Shown here piece by piece: positions 1 through 9,887 of a stretch of 64,000 nucleotides of DNA. Source of the DNA: Bacteroidales bacterium. Its GTDB lineage: Bacteria; Bacteroidota; Bacteroidia; Bacteroidales; GCA-2748055. Where the stretch lies: the NCBI GenBank assembly GCA_016936975.1, contig JAFGWU010000097.1, forward strand, positions 16,461 through 80,460. The letters are read 5' to 3'. Every line of letters begins with the position of its first letter. Within the stretch, counting starts at the first letter, position 1. Below the pieces are notes generated by a model. It saw only the letters and a list, made by a program, of their open reading frames with translations. It was not told the DNA's origin and made no database searches. A program made the translations under genes and the position numbers.

Positions 1-874
1 TAATCATGATCCCGGTTTCTTCCACATCCCCGAATCCTTTGTTCAGAACCGTTCCGAAAGTTTGCATCGAAGGAGAAAGATTCATGTAGGCATTGATTAG
101 CGGGGGAATATTTTCACCGCATGCCCGGACCTCCCTTGATAGAATTTTATAATTTTCCTGGTAATTCCTGCCTGTAAAGATTGCGGTCAGCTTTGCCCTG
201 TCCGTAATCATTTTTAGGGGTTCCCTGGGTTTTACAAGCCCTTCCTTATCAGGGAAATGTTTATTGAGAAAGAATAATATCATATCCCTGGCCATTTGAT
301 GGTAGTGCAGGTACATGGTAACCTTACCGAACAGATATTTCTTATCGGGATTGTCCAGCACGATGGATCCGAGCCCGTCCCATAAATTATCGAGTGCATA
401 GATGCCTTTTCGTCTGAGTGAAGTTGATTGGTATGTGGGCTGCACGAACGATCGTCCGAGTTCGATCATATCCGGCAGGTAATCCTTGACAAAAGTCTCA
501 GAAAAATCAAATAAGCTGGCAGTGGCTAGATTCACGGTTCCATCGGACAGACAGTTCTTGCTGTCGCAGATGTAGAATCTGTAACCACCCAGAATAGCCT
601 CTTCATCGGGATCCCATACAATAAGTTGTTTGTAGGCATGGGGTCCCGAATCAAATGCATCCAGATCACAATCCAGCCCGGTCCCACCACCGGCATTTCT
701 GAAGGAAAGTTCCCTTAACCTTCCGATTTCTTTCATCACACCGGGAGCGTTCTCAGCAGTGATAATGTAAATCTCGTTCCCTCCCTTATTTGTTTTTCTG
801 ATGAACTTCTCTTTTGTCAATTCAGAAGTCAGTACATCAACAGGTACCGGAGGTATAATCTCTTTCATATTCAT
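1..874 (-). CDS. GNAT-type N-acyltransferase, GlsB/OlsB-like (3' end cut by window edge)
   Basis: The minus-strand frame is open from the ATG at 874 to base 1 (291 codons) with no stop, so the C-terminus lies outside the window. A second in-frame ATG sits at 868. The protein looks like the ornithine/amino-acid N-acyltransferase branch of the GNAT fold: it has a long N-terminal part, a region reading GGYRFYICDSKN and a later LDNLWDGLGS stretch. In Bacteroides this family (GlsB) N-acylates glycine with a 3-hydroxy fatty acid, the first step of glycine lipid synthesis. Its partner GlsA is an O-acyltransferase, and such a protein lies immediately upstream here (18 bp gap), so the two are probably one operon. 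The family assignment is from sequence pattern plus neighbour. Glycine rather than ornithine as substrate is inferred from the phylum. Confidence 0.7.
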   Translation of the reverse strand, partial: MNMKEIIPPVPVDVLTSELTKEKFIRKTNKGGNEIYIITAENAPGVMKEIGRLRELSFRNAGGGTGLDCDLDAFDSGPHAYKQLIVWDPDEEAILGGYRFYICDSKNCLSDGTVNLATASLFDFSETFVKDYLPDMIELGRSFVQPTYQSTSLRRKGIYALDNLWDGLGSIVLDNPDKKYLFGKVTMYLHYHQMARDMILFFLNKHFPDKEGLVKPREPLKMITDRAKLTAIFTGRNYQENYKILSREVRACGENIPPLINAYMNLSPSMQTFGTVLNKGFGDVEETGIMI

Positions 875-892
875 GGTTGTGGTGCTAAAAAA

Positions 893-1753
893 TTAAAATG
901 GAAATGACACATTGTAATTTTCAGGCAGGTTATAAACATGTTCCTGCACTTTTATGGCCCAGTCACCGGGAACGTACCGCCTGTTAAACGTCTGGAATGA
1001 AATAGGCCGGCCAATGTGGATGATATAATGTTTATTCCGGTGTTTGAAAGTCTCATTCGGAAGAAAGAACATTTCCAGGTTTGCTTTGATTCCTAAAAAT
1101 TTCCGCAGGTTGGATAAGTTATAAAAAAAATCGGAATTGCGCCCGCTGATGTGTATGGGAACGACATCTCTCCTGTATTGAACGGATTTGGATATGAAAT
1201 TTTTATTCCATTGCGGATCCCTGATTATACCTTTCTTTCGTCTTGAAACCAATCCGGCAGGAAAAGTGAGAATCTGGGCATCAGAATCAAAAACTTCATT
1301 GATCCTGCGAACATTCTCCAGAGCCTGCGCACCGTGTTTGTTAATCGGAACGAATATTCCCTCCATATTTTTTATGTTCATGAGAATATCATTTACCAGT
1401 ACCTTGATATAGGGATATTTATTTCCCAGTTCCCTTATTATTAATCCGCCATCAAATCCGCCGAGTGGATGATTGGAAACAAAAATATAGCGTCCGCCTG
1501 ATGGTAAATTCTCACGTCCTTTAACATCAACCGTAACATTGAATAGCTCAATGGTCGCGATATAAAAATCCATGTCCTTCTTATACCCGTGGTTATAAAG
1601 GATCTCATTGATGAAATCCAACCGGAGAATACGATGCAGGTAACGGTATATAAAACCAGGGATAAGAGGGGCCAGGGAAGGATTTTTTTCATAGAATATC
1701 TCCCTAATATCCAATGGTTTGAAGTTTTTCTTATGTTCCGATTCAGTCGTCAT
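893..1753 (-). CDS. 1-acyl-glycerol-3-phosphate-type O-acyltransferase, GlsA-like
   Basis: This is a PlsC-like lysophospholipid acyltransferase. The acyltransferase signature is visible as SNHPLGGFDGG, a His and an Asp in the H-x(4-5)-D motif, followed by IFVPINKHG and a LTFPAGLVSRR segment corresponding to the later conserved blocks. There is no membrane-spanning signal peptide. The longest frame begins at 1792, but a TAnnTTTG -7 element (TATTTTTG, complement 1790-1797) overlaps that codon, so I prefer the ATG at 1753 (protein of 286 residues starting MTTESEHKK). It is followed by the GNAT acyltransferase; together they match the GlsA/GlsB pair that makes N-acyl-3-acyloxyacyl glycine lipids in Bacteroides. 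Alternative: an ordinary PlsC paralogue. Confidence 0.75.
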   Translation of the reverse strand: MTTESEHKKNFKPLDIREIFYEKNPSLAPLIPGFIYRYLHRILRLDFINEILYNHGYKKDMDFYIATIELFNVTVDVKGRENLPSGGRYIFVSNHPLGGFDGGLIIRELGNKYPYIKVLVNDILMNIKNMEGIFVPINKHGAQALENVRRINEVFDSDAQILTFPAGLVSRRKKGIIRDPQWNKNFISKSVQYRRDVVPIHISGRNSDFFYNLSNLRKFLGIKANLEMFFLPNETFKHRNKHYIIHIGRPISFQTFNRRYVPGDWAIKVQEHVYNLPENYNVSFPF

Positions 1754-1821
1754 GCCTTCGATCTGACCTGTGCGGGGACCTGCCCGTTTCAAAAATATTA
1801 AAAAAATGGTTTTCTTCTGCT

Positions 1822-1839
1822 CATGATTCCATAATCATG
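1822..1839. promoter_or_regulatory. Inverted repeat in the divergent gap before mraZ
   Basis: CATGATT-CCAT-AATCATG is a perfect 7-bp inverted repeat in the 170-bp gap between the divergent acyltransferase pair and mraZ. It has no T-tract, so it is not a normal terminator. It could be an operator for either direction. Function unknown. Confidence 0.3.
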
Positions 1840-1888
1840 GTATCGCCGTTTTTATTAATACCATCTTGAAAGAAAAGTTATTAACAAA

Positions 1889-1923
1889 GTGGGAAAAAGT
1901 GGGAGAAAATGGATATTTGTGGG
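1889..1923 (+). promoter_or_regulatory. MraZ-box: four 10-bp-spaced GTGGG repeats
   Basis: GTGGG occurs at 1889, 1899 and 1919, and a degenerate ATGGA at 1909, so four units sit in exact 10-bp phase. Each is flanked by A-rich sequence (AAAGTGGGA). MraZ proteins of E. coli and Mycoplasma bind direct repeats of this kind with 10-bp period in front of their own operon. The array ends 42 bp before the mraZ start. A possible -7 element TATTTTTA lies at 1935-1942, close to TAnnTTTG with one mismatch, so bound MraZ would cover the promoter. Confidence 0.8.
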
Positions 1924-1965
1924 AAAAAAAGTACTATTTTTACCCTTAAACCCAAATCTTAATGG

Positions 1966-2433
1966 ATGATAACCTTTATTGGAGATTATAAAGTCAGGCT
2001 TGATTCGAAAGGGAGGCTTACTTTTCCTGTCGCCTTCAAGAAGCAGATCCGGGAGGAAATGCTTGAGGGTTTTGTCCTGAAGAGGGATATTTTCGAAAAA
2101 TGTCTGATCCTCTATCCGATGTCGGAATGGGAAAGGCAGAATGCGATTATCCGTTCAAGAACAAATTCCTTCAATAAAGAGCATGCAAGATTTCTCAGGA
2201 TGTTTTATTCGGGAACTGCAGAAGTATCTCTTGACGGCAGCAACAGGATATTAATTCCGAAGCGTTTACTGGACTATGCAGAAATAAGGGATGAGGTTGT
2301 AATGGCGGGACAATCGGGTAAGATTGAAATCTGGGCATCCGGCAAGTACATCGGAATGGATGAGACGGGTGAGGAATTTGCTTCCATGGCAGAAAAAATA
2401 TTAGGGGGAACTTTTGACGAACCAGTAAAGTAA
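1966..2433 (+). CDS. mraZ: Transcriptional regulator MraZ
   Basis: This 155-residue protein is made of two tandem SpoVT/AbrB-like MraZ half-domains. The first opens with IGDYKVRLDSKGRLTFP and the second contains EVSLDGSNRILIPKRLL, the D-x-x-x-R-(I/L) signature seen twice. MraZ is a DNA-binding regulator of the dcw operon and binds the repeated box just upstream (1889-1923), so autoregulation is likely. The start is the ATG at 1966; an earlier ATG at 1962 is in another frame. The stop overlaps the rsmH ATG by one base (TAATG), so the two are translationally coupled. Confidence 0.95.
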   Translation: MITFIGDYKVRLDSKGRLTFPVAFKKQIREEMLEGFVLKRDIFEKCLILYPMSEWERQNAIIRSRTNSFNKEHARFLRMFYSGTAEVSLDGSNRILIPKRLLDYAEIRDEVVMAGQSGKIEIWASGKYIGMDETGEEFASMAEKILGGTFDEPVK

Positions 2434-3332
2434 TGGTCTATCATAAGCCGGTACTGCTTAAAGAGAGTGTGGAAGGATTGAATATACAGCCGGAGGGAGT
2501 CTACGTGGATCTCACTTTTGGCGGTGGCGGGCACTCTCGCGAAGTTCTTAAAAAATTGGGAAAGAAAGGAAGATTGATTGCTTTTGACCAGGACCCGGAT
2601 GCCAAGGCAAATGCTCCTGAGGATTACCGATTCAAACTTATAGAAGCCAACTTCAGATTTTTAAGAAATTTTCTCAGGCATGAAGGCATAAACACTGTTC
2701 AGGGAATTCTGGCAGATCTGGGTATCTCTTCTCATCAAATCGATCAGACGGAACGCGGATTTTCTTTCCGGTTTCCGGCTGTTCTCGATATGAGAATGAA
2801 TCCCGGTGCAGAATTTACTGCTGAGGAGCTGCTTATGCAGTATTCAAAAGAAGAACTCCAGAGGATCTTCCGGGACTATGGGGAGTTAAGGAATAGTGCC
2901 AGAATAGCTTCCTTAATTGTCGAAGCGCGGAAAGACAAACCGGTAACCGGAGTTCAATGGCTGGAACAAATACTACGTCCGGTAATACCTGCACAGAATC
3001 CAAGCAAGTTTCTGGCTAAAGTCTATCAGTCGATCAGGATTGAGGTTAATAAAGAGCTTGAGGCACTCAGGGAGGTCCTGCCTCAAACCCTTAATTATCT
3101 CGGAAGGGGCGGAAGGCTTGTCGTTATTACATACCATTCCGTTGAGGACAGGGTGGTGAAGAATTTTTTGAAATCAGGAAACCTGAGTGGGGAGGTTGAA
3201 AAAGATTTTTATGGAAACGTCAGGGTCCCCTGGAAATTGATAAACCGGTCGGTCATTACGCCTTCAGAAGAAGAAGTAAGGATTAACAAAAGAGCCAGGA
3301 GTGCCAAATTACGAATTGCGGAGAGACAATGA
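2433..3332 (+). CDS. rsmH: 16S rRNA (cytosine-1402-N4) methyltransferase RsmH
   Basis: RsmH (MraW) methylates N4 of C1402 in 16S rRNA using S-adenosylmethionine. The N-terminal YHKPVLLKESVEGL is the family opening; the SAM-binding loop is DLTFGGGGHSREVL. ILADLGISSHQID and the GFSFRFPAVLDMRMNP block are characteristic, and the C-terminal part contains VITYHSVEDRVVK. The 299-residue length is normal. It is the second gene of the dcw cluster, with ATG overlapping the mraZ stop and its own stop overlapping the ftsL-like start. Confidence 0.96.
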   Translation: MVYHKPVLLKESVEGLNIQPEGVYVDLTFGGGGHSREVLKKLGKKGRLIAFDQDPDAKANAPEDYRFKLIEANFRFLRNFLRHEGINTVQGILADLGISSHQIDQTERGFSFRFPAVLDMRMNPGAEFTAEELLMQYSKEELQRIFRDYGELRNSARIASLIVEARKDKPVTGVQWLEQILRPVIPAQNPSKFLAKVYQSIRIEVNKELEALREVLPQTLNYLGRGGRLVVITYHSVEDRVVKNFLKSGNLSGEVEKDFYGNVRVPWKLINRSVITPSEEEVRINKRARSAKLRIAERQ

Positions 3333-3706
3333 TGAGTAAAAGGAAAGGAAATATAGAATTTGACCAGTCGATTGATGAAAACGATAGGTTTTTATCGTTC
3401 CGTGATTTTATCAACGGTAATCTGCTGACGAAAAAGATCGTACTGAAACAAATCAGGTATTTCATTTTACTCGTGATGATTGCCTTTATCAGCATTGCCA
3501 ACAGGAATCATGCGGAAAAAGTGGTGATTCATCTGAATCAATTACAAAAAGATGTCAAGGAGTTGCGATCTCATTCCATTACCATTTCCGCAGAACTCAT
3601 CAAAGTAAGCCGACAATCGGAGGTGGTAAGGCTGGTCAATCGTTACGGGCTGGGATTGCAGGAAAGCCTGGAGCCGCCAAATAAACTATTCATTGACGAA
3701 AGATAG
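3329..3706 (+). CDS. ftsL: FtsL-like cell division protein
   Basis: This is a 125-residue bitopic membrane protein with a charged cytoplasmic N-terminus of about 45 residues, one hydrophobic segment around residues 47-60 (YFILLVMIAFISIA) and a periplasmic part with heptad-like spacing (HLNQLQKDVKELRSHSITIS). It sits between rsmH and ftsI, where Bacteroidota carry a divergent FtsL. FtsL bridges FtsQ/B to FtsW/I in the divisome. The start overlaps the rsmH stop by ATGA. Identification rests mainly on position and topology, since sequence conservation is low in this family. Confidence 0.85.
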   Translation: MMSKRKGNIEFDQSIDENDRFLSFRDFINGNLLTKKIVLKQIRYFILLVMIAFISIANRNHAEKVVIHLNQLQKDVKELRSHSITISAELIKVSRQSEVVRLVNRYGLGLQESLEPPNKLFIDER

Positions 3707-5821
3707 ATGTCCCTTAAAAAAGACATACTGATACGCGTATCTCTGGTTTATCTGGGTATTGTGATATTCGGTCTGATGATCCTCGGGAAAGCTTTCTATC
3801 TCCAGATATTTGAAAAGGATCAATGGAAAAGATCGGAGAATAACACTGTTCGTCACAAAATAATTGAACCTAACCGGGGCAACATCTATTCGGCAGATGG
3901 ACTCCTTCTTGCTGTTTCGGTACCGTATTATGAGATAAGGATGGATATGCAGTCGGAATCTTTTACCAGGGAGATTTTCGACCGGCATGTTGATGAACTT
4001 TCAAAATCTCTCTCAGAATTTTTTAAGGATCGGCACTGGACAAGCTACAAAAGAGAATTGGTCAGGGCCAGGGAAGAGGGAAACCGTTATTTTCTGGTTA
4101 AGAGAAATATCACCTACACCCAGCTTCAGGAGGTGAAAAAGTTCCCGATTTTTAATCTTGGTCCTTACAGGGGTGGTTTTATCTATGTTCAGCAGAATCA
4201 GAGGATCCATCCTTATGGAATGCTGGCTTCCAGGACCATTGGCTATACCATGAAAGGGCCCGTGGAGAGTGTGGTCGGGATTGAAGGAGCTTATAACCGC
4301 GAGTTGAGGGGTGTGGAAGGATACCGCCTGATGAGAAGAATCAGGGGTGATGTGTGGATGCCGATTAACGACCGGAACGAAGTTGAACCCAGGGACGGAC
4401 ATGATGTTGTTACCACCATTGATGTAGATCTTCAGGATGTGGCGGAGAATGCGCTTATGAACCAGTTGATGCGTCACGAGGCAGACCACGGATCCATCGT
4501 CTTAATGGAGGTGCAGACCGGTAAGATTCGGGCCATTGCCAACCTGTCACGGAATGAGAACGGAACATATGGAGAGACTTACAATTTTGCCATCGGGGAG
4601 AGTACTGAACCAGGATCCACATTCAAGCTGGCCTCGATGATTGCAATCTTGGAGGATGGGTATGTCAGGCCAGAGGAGATTGTAGATGTGGGGAACGGAG
4701 TGGTCGAGTATTACGGGAAAAGGATTGAAGACAGCGGAGAAATCGGACTTGGTAAGATTTCTATTCAGCATGCTTTTGAGGTATCCTCAAATGTGGGGAT
4801 ATCAAAAATTATCAACGAGCATTACAAAGATAATCCCTCAGCCTTTATCGATCGGTTGTATCAGATGGGATTGAACAGGAAACTCGGTCTGGAGATCCGA
4901 GGAGAAGGGAGACCAGAAATAAAATATACCGATAGTGATCTGTGGTCCGGAATTTCTTTACCGATGATGTCTCTTGGATATGAAGTCCGGATGACCCCCC
5001 TGCAGATCCTTACCCTTTACAATGCCATCGCGAACGACGGAAAAATGATTAAGCCTGTTTTCGCAGAGGAGATAAGGTACAGGGGCAAAACCGTCAAGAA
5101 AATCGAAACAAAGGTACTGAACCATTCCATCTGCTCGAATGAAACGCTTTCCCGGATTAAAATCATGCTTGAGGGCGTGGTGGAAAACGGAACGGCCAGG
5201 AATCTCCGCAATTCGCATTATCAAATTGCCGGAAAAACGGGAACGGCGCAAATTGCACTGGACAAGCAGGGATATACTGAAGCACTTTACCAGGCCTCAT
5301 TTGTCGGGTATTTTCCGGCCGACAAGCCAAAATATTCCTGCATTGTGGTGGTTAATGCCCCCTCAAAGTCAATTTACTATGGGAATCTTGTGGCAGGTCC
5401 CATTTTCAGGGAGATAACAGATCGGATTTACGTGAGAGAATATGATCTGCACAGGGATGCTCCGGAAATTGCCTCACAGAAAGAGCTGGCGCCCTACTCC
5501 AAAAGCGGGCTGAGCACGGATTTAATTAATGTATTCGATCATCTCGGGCTTGAGTCAGTTCACCAGAATAATCAGACAAACTGGGTCTCTACCAGGAGCA
5601 GTGAGGAGGGCATAATTCTGGCAGACAGATCCATTATCCCGGAGTTGGTTCCTAATGTCAGGGATATGGGATTAAAGGACGCGATCTATCTACTGGAAAA
5701 TTCAGGTTTGAAGGTGATTCCGAATGGAAGGGGAACGGTGCGTTCCCAGTCACTTGAACCGGGAACAAGAATAAGAAAAGGCGATGTGATTATTCTTGAA
5801 ATGAGTATTACGGAAGGATGA
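3707..5821 (+). CDS. ftsI: Division transpeptidase FtsI (PBP3-like) with PASTA domain
   Basis: This is a class B penicillin-binding protein that cross-links septal peptidoglycan. It has an N-terminal membrane anchor (about residues 10-32), a dimerisation/pedestal domain with the family motif EPNRGNIYSADG near residue 54, and a transpeptidase domain. The active-site motifs are S304-T-F-K307, S360-S-N362 and K510-T-G512. A C-terminal PASTA domain occupies about residues 640-702 (VPNVRDMGLKDAIYLLENSG). The 704-residue length is typical for Bacteroidota, which keep one PASTA domain. It starts directly after the ftsL stop and ends in an ATGA overlap with murE. Confidence 0.96.
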   Translation: MSLKKDILIRVSLVYLGIVIFGLMILGKAFYLQIFEKDQWKRSENNTVRHKIIEPNRGNIYSADGLLLAVSVPYYEIRMDMQSESFTREIFDRHVDELSKSLSEFFKDRHWTSYKRELVRAREEGNRYFLVKRNITYTQLQEVKKFPIFNLGPYRGGFIYVQQNQRIHPYGMLASRTIGYTMKGPVESVVGIEGAYNRELRGVEGYRLMRRIRGDVWMPINDRNEVEPRDGHDVVTTIDVDLQDVAENALMNQLMRHEADHGSIVLMEVQTGKIRAIANLSRNENGTYGETYNFAIGESTEPGSTFKLASMIAILEDGYVRPEEIVDVGNGVVEYYGKRIEDSGEIGLGKISIQHAFEVSSNVGISKIINEHYKDNPSAFIDRLYQMGLNRKLGLEIRGEGRPEIKYTDSDLWSGISLPMMSLGYEVRMTPLQILTLYNAIANDGKMIKPVFAEEIRYRGKTVKKIETKVLNHSICSNETLSRIKIMLEGVVENGTARNLRNSHYQIAGKTGTAQIALDKQGYTEALYQASFVGYFPADKPKYSCIVVVNAPSKSIYYGNLVAGPIFREITDRIYVREYDLHRDAPEIASQKELAPYSKSGLSTDLINVFDHLGLESVHQNNQTNWVSTRSSEEGIILADRSIIPELVPNVRDMGLKDAIYLLENSGLKVIPNGRGTVRSQSLEPGTRIRKGDVIILEMSITEG

Positions 5822-7266
5822 AAATTCAGAATATCATTGAAGAGCTTAGTTCCGTTAAGGTTACCGGTAACACCGACAGGATCGTGACCGGATTGACCTT
5901 TGATTCCCGTGATATCCATGAAAATGAACTTTTCGTTGCAGTAAAGGGCACCATAGCAGACGGGCACGATTTTATTGATCAGGCCATCAGCAGAGGGGCC
6001 TCTTCAATTTTATGCGAGACGGTCACCGGAGAGATCAGGGATGACATAACTTATCTCGTGGTTCCGGATACACGTATTGCCCTGGGCCAGATTGCTTCCC
6101 TGTACTACGGTCATCCCTCCAGGGAATTGAAACTGATTGGTATCACAGGGACCAATGGCAAAACAACGACGGCGACCCTGCTTTACAATCTGAATATCAG
6201 TCTGGGATACAGTGCCGGACTGCTCTCAACCATTGAAATAAGAATTAATGGCAGGACATTTACCGCCACCCACACCACCCCCGATCCCCTGAAAATAAAT
6301 TACTACTTGCGAAAGATGGTTGATGCCGGATGTGAATATTGTTTCATGGAGGTTTCTTCGCATGCTGTATCCCAGGAACGAATAGCAGGTCTAACATTCA
6401 GGGGAGGGGTATTTACGAATCTCACGCACGATCACCTTGATTATCATTCAAGTTTTAAGGAATACCTGGAAGCCAAGAAATCTTTCTTTGACCGCCTGAG
6501 TGTCGATGCATTTGCACTGGTAAATAAAGATGACAGGAACGGAAAGGTGATGATCCAGAATACGGCCGCAACTGTATATACTTACAGTTTAACCGGATCC
6601 GCAGATTTTAAGGGCAGGATTATTGAAATGGGTCTGGATGGTACCCACATCGATATTAACGGGAAGGAGTTATGGACGAGACTTCCCGGAAAATTTAACG
6701 TTTCCAACATTCTGGCTGTTTACGGAACAGCCTTTTTATCCGGACACGCGGAAACAGATATCCTCCGGGCAATCAGTGAAATGGGACCGGTCAGGGGACG
6801 TTTTGAGATCATAAGGGGGCAAAATAACATTTTGGCTGTTATTGATTATGCCCACACGCCCGATGCCCTTTTAAATGTTCTGCAGACCATTTCAGAAGTT
6901 TTGCCACGAGGCTCAAAGGTGCTCACTGTTGTAGGAGCAGGGGGGAATCGCGACAGGACAAAACGGCCAAAGCTGGCTCAGATAGCTGTGGCATACAGCA
7001 ACAGGGTGATACTGACCTCTGATAACCCGAGAAACGAAGATCCCGAAGTCATTATCGCGGAGATGGCTGCAGGTTTAACAGAATCCCAGATGCAGAATGT
7101 CATGCGGATAACCGGAAGGGAAGATGCCATAAAAACGGCCTGTATGCTTGCCGGACCGGGAGACGTGATCCTGGTCGCGGGGAAAGGTCATGAGGCCTAC
7201 CAGGAGATTAAGGGCAGGAGGTATCCGTTTGGTGATGTTGACATTGTAAGGAAAAATTTAAAATAG
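5818..7266 (+). CDS. murE: UDP-MurNAc-tripeptide synthetase MurE
   Basis: This cytoplasmic ATP-dependent ligase adds the third amino acid to UDP-MurNAc-L-Ala-D-Glu. It has a three-domain Mur ligase organisation with the nucleotide-binding loop [12 protein letters not shown] at residues 108-119 and [12 protein letters not shown] in the central domain. The C-terminal motif D402-N-P-R405 is the one associated with meso-diaminopimelate specificity, in contrast to the lysine-adding enzymes. The 482-residue length is usual. It overlaps ftsI by four bases, and mraY starts 5 bases after its stop. Confidence 0.95.
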   Translation: MKIQNIIEELSSVKVTGNTDRIVTGLTFDSRDIHENELFVAVKGTIADGHDFIDQAISRGASSILCETVTGEIRDDITYLVVPDTRIALGQIASLYYGHPSRELKLIGITGTNGKTTTATLLYNLNISLGYSAGLLSTIEIRINGRTFTATHTTPDPLKINYYLRKMVDAGCEYCFMEVSSHAVSQERIAGLTFRGGVFTNLTHDHLDYHSSFKEYLEAKKSFFDRLSVDAFALVNKDDRNGKVMIQNTAATVYTYSLTGSADFKGRIIEMGLDGTHIDINGKELWTRLPGKFNVSNILAVYGTAFLSGHAETDILRAISEMGPVRGRFEIIRGQNNILAVIDYAHTPDALLNVLQTISEVLPRGSKVLTVVGAGGNRDRTKRPKLAQIAVAYSNRVILTSDNPRNEDPEVIIAEMAAGLTESQMQNVMRITGREDAIKTACMLAGPGDVILVAGKGHEAYQEIKGRRYPFGDVDIVRKNLK

Positions 7267-7271
7267 AGTGC

Positions 7272-8522
7272 ATGTTTTATCATTTGTTTGATTATCTGGA
7301 GCAATTTGATTTCCCGGGAGCAGGAATGTTCCGGTACATATCATTCAGGGCCTCCATGACGGTGATAACGTCACTCATCATAAGTCTCATAATAGGCAAA
7401 CGCATTATCCGGCTCCTGAAGAAAAAGCAGATAGGTGAATCTGTAAGAAACCTGGGACTTGAAGGGCAGAGCGGAAAACAGGGAACACCCACAATGGGCG
7501 GAATTATTATCCTCGCTTCCATCATTATACCGGTTCTGCTGTTTGCGAATCTCAAAAATATATACATCATTCTGATGCTTATTTCCACATTTTGGATGGG
7601 AATAATAGGATTTCTTGACGATTATATCAAGGTATTTTTAAAAAATAAGGAGGGATTGAGGGGTAAGTTTAAAATTATCGGACAGGTTGGTCTCGGTCTG
7701 ATCGTGGGGATGATCTTATACCTGAGTGATGACGTACAGATAAGGGAGAGGATTCCGGTGGATGAGCAGAATATTGAGGCGTATGGTTCGAATCAGTTAC
7801 AGGTGGACGATGCAGGCAACCTTTACGTGATCAGGGAGCACAAGACACCACTGACCACCATTCCTTTTGTGAAGAATAATGAATTCAACTATACCTGGCT
7901 CGTATGGTTTGCCGGTAAATATGCGGATAAACTGGTATGGCTGGTTTTTGTGCTGGTTGTGGTATTTATCGTAACTGCCGTTTCCAACGGGGCCAATCTT
8001 GCAGACGGGCTTGATGGTCTTGCTACCGGGACCTCGGCAATCATCGGGACCACTCTGGGCATTTTTGCCTATCTGTCGGGTAATGCAATCTATGCCAATT
8101 ATCTGAACATTATGCATATTCCGTTCACCGGAGAACTGGTGATTTATGCCTCAGCCTTCATCGGGGCAACGGTCGGATTCCTGTGGTATAATTCCTATCC
8201 CGCCCAGGTTTTTATGGGAGATACTGGCAGCCTTTCCATCGGAGGAATCATTGCTGTGTTTGCAGTCATTATCAGAAAAGAGCTTCTAATCCCTATCCTT
8301 TGCGGGATTTATCTTGTTGAGAGCCTTTCGGTGGTGATCCAGGTCAGTTTTTTTAAACGTACGAAAAAGAAATACGGTGAGGGTAAGCGGATTTTTCTAA
8401 TGGCCCCCCTTCATCACCACTACCAGAAAAAGGGATATCCTGAACCGAAAATAGTAACGAGGTTCTGGATTATTGGTCTATTGCTGGCGGTAGTTACTGT
8501 TGTGACCCTTAAGATCAGATAA
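7272..8522 (+). CDS. mraY: Phospho-MurNAc-pentapeptide transferase MraY
   Basis: This integral membrane enzyme makes lipid I from UDP-MurNAc-pentapeptide and undecaprenyl phosphate. Family motifs are visible in order: TPTMGGI near the N-terminus, FLDDYIK with the aspartate pair, [12 protein letters not shown], and near the C-terminus [12 protein letters not shown]. Numerous hydrophobic helices are present. A hydrophilic insert of roughly 70 residues after the third helix ([15 protein letters not shown] onwards) makes it longer (416 residues) than the E. coli enzyme, as commonly seen in Bacteroidota. Confidence 0.96.
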   Translation: MFYHLFDYLEQFDFPGAGMFRYISFRASMTVITSLIISLIIGKRIIRLLKKKQIGESVRNLGLEGQSGKQGTPTMGGIIILASIIIPVLLFANLKNIYIILMLISTFWMGIIGFLDDYIKVFLKNKEGLRGKFKIIGQVGLGLIVGMILYLSDDVQIRERIPVDEQNIEAYGSNQLQVDDAGNLYVIREHKTPLTTIPFVKNNEFNYTWLVWFAGKYADKLVWLVFVLVVVFIVTAVSNGANLADGLDGLATGTSAIIGTTLGIFAYLSGNAIYANYLNIMHIPFTGELVIYASAFIGATVGFLWYNSYPAQVFMGDTGSLSIGGIIAVFAVIIRKELLIPILCGIYLVESLSVVIQVSFFKRTKKKYGEGKRIFLMAPLHHHYQKKGYPEPKIVTRFWIIGLLLAVVTVVTLKIR

Positions 8523-8540
8523 TCATATAAAACTAACCTA

Positions 8541-9887
8541 ATGGAAAACAGAGAGCGTATCGTCATACTGGGAGCAGGGGAGAGTGGCACCGGTTCAGCA
8601 ATTCTGGCGAAGCAAAAGGGATTCGATGTATTTGTATCGGACTCAGGCAGGATAAAACCTGTTTACCGGGAGATGCTGGATGAGAATGGTATTATTTATG
8701 AATCGGGAGGCCATACCGAACGGTTGATTGTGAATGCGAATGAGATCATAAAAAGTCCGGGCATTTCTGAAAACACACCCATTGTCAGGGTGATCCGGAA
8801 GAAGGGGATCAGGATTATTTCTGAAATAGAGTTTGCCGGGCGATACACCACTGCAAAAAAGATATGCATTACAGGGAGTAACGGGAAAACAACCACCACA
8901 TCCCTGATTCACCACATGATGAGAAAAGCCGGTTTAAATGTGGGAATGGCCGGTAATGTGGGGAAAAGTTTCGCCTATCAGGTGGCTAAAGAGAATTATG
9001 ATTATTATGTGCTTGAGCTCAGCAGTTTCCAGCTTGACGGCATGTATGAGTTTAAGGCAGACATTGCCATCCTCCTGAATATCACTCCTGATCATCTGGA
9101 TCGTTACAATTATGACCTGCAGAATTATGTAGACTCGAAATTCAGAATCACTCAGAATCTGACTGAGGATGAATATTTTGTTTTCTGTTCGGATGATGAA
9201 ATAACCATTAAGGAACTAGAACGAATTGTTTCAAAAGCAGTGCAATTGCCTTTCGCCTACAGAAAGAAAAAAGATGAGGTGGCATGGATTGACTATGAGG
9301 ATAAAATGCATATCGAGTTCGATGACGTGGATTTTTCAATGTCGGTAGAGGAACTTGCACTCAAGGGAAAACATAATTCCTATAACAGCATGGCGGCAGG
9401 AATTGCCGGAAATGTATTGAAAATCAGAAATGATGTGATCCGGGAAGCCCTGATGGATTTCCAGGGAGTGGAGCACCGCCTGGAGTCTGTACTGACCATA
9501 CACGGCATCAATTTTATGAATGATTCCAAGGCAACCAATGTTAATTCAACCTGGTATGCCCTTGAAAGTGTCAGAGGAAATATTGTATGGATAGCTGGCG
9601 GAATTGATAAGGGTAACAATTACAGTGAACTTTATAACCTGGTTGAGAATAAGGTCAAGGCCCTTGTATGTCTTGGCAAGGATAACAGCAGATTGCTGGA
9701 GGCATTCAGGTCCAGGATAGAGACTATTGTAGAGACCCAATCGATGGATGAAGCTGTTAAAACGGCTTATTACCTGGCAAAGAACGAGGATACCGTATTA
9801 CTCTCTCCTGCCTGTGCAAGCTTCGACCTTTTTGAGAATTATGAAGACAGGGGCAGGCAATTTAAGGCAGCAGTTAAACGATTGTAA
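8541..9887 (+). CDS. murD: UDP-MurNAc-L-alanine:D-glutamate ligase MurD
   Basis: This cytoplasmic ligase adds D-glutamate to UDP-MurNAc-L-alanine. The N-terminal Rossmann-like motif is ILGAGESGTGSA, the ATP-binding loop is ITGSNGKTTTTSL, and the central domain holds ITPDHLDRYN. The C-terminal domain contains NDSKATNVNSTWYAL and ends in LLSPACASFDLFENYEDRG, a strong MurD signature. The 448-residue length is normal. Its last base overlaps the ftsW ATG (TAATG). Confidence 0.96.
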   Translation: MENRERIVILGAGESGTGSAILAKQKGFDVFVSDSGRIKPVYREMLDENGIIYESGGHTERLIVNANEIIKSPGISENTPIVRVIRKKGIRIISEIEFAGRYTTAKKICITGSNGKTTTTSLIHHMMRKAGLNVGMAGNVGKSFAYQVAKENYDYYVLELSSFQLDGMYEFKADIAILLNITPDHLDRYNYDLQNYVDSKFRITQNLTEDEYFVFCSDDEITIKELERIVSKAVQLPFAYRKKKDEVAWIDYEDKMHIEFDDVDFSMSVEELALKGKHNSYNSMAAGIAGNVLKIRNDVIREALMDFQGVEHRLESVLTIHGINFMNDSKATNVNSTWYALESVRGNIVWIAGGIDKGNNYSELYNLVENKVKALVCLGKDNSRLLEAFRSRIETIVETQSMDEAVKTAYYLAKNEDTVLLSPACASFDLFENYEDRGRQFKAAVKRL

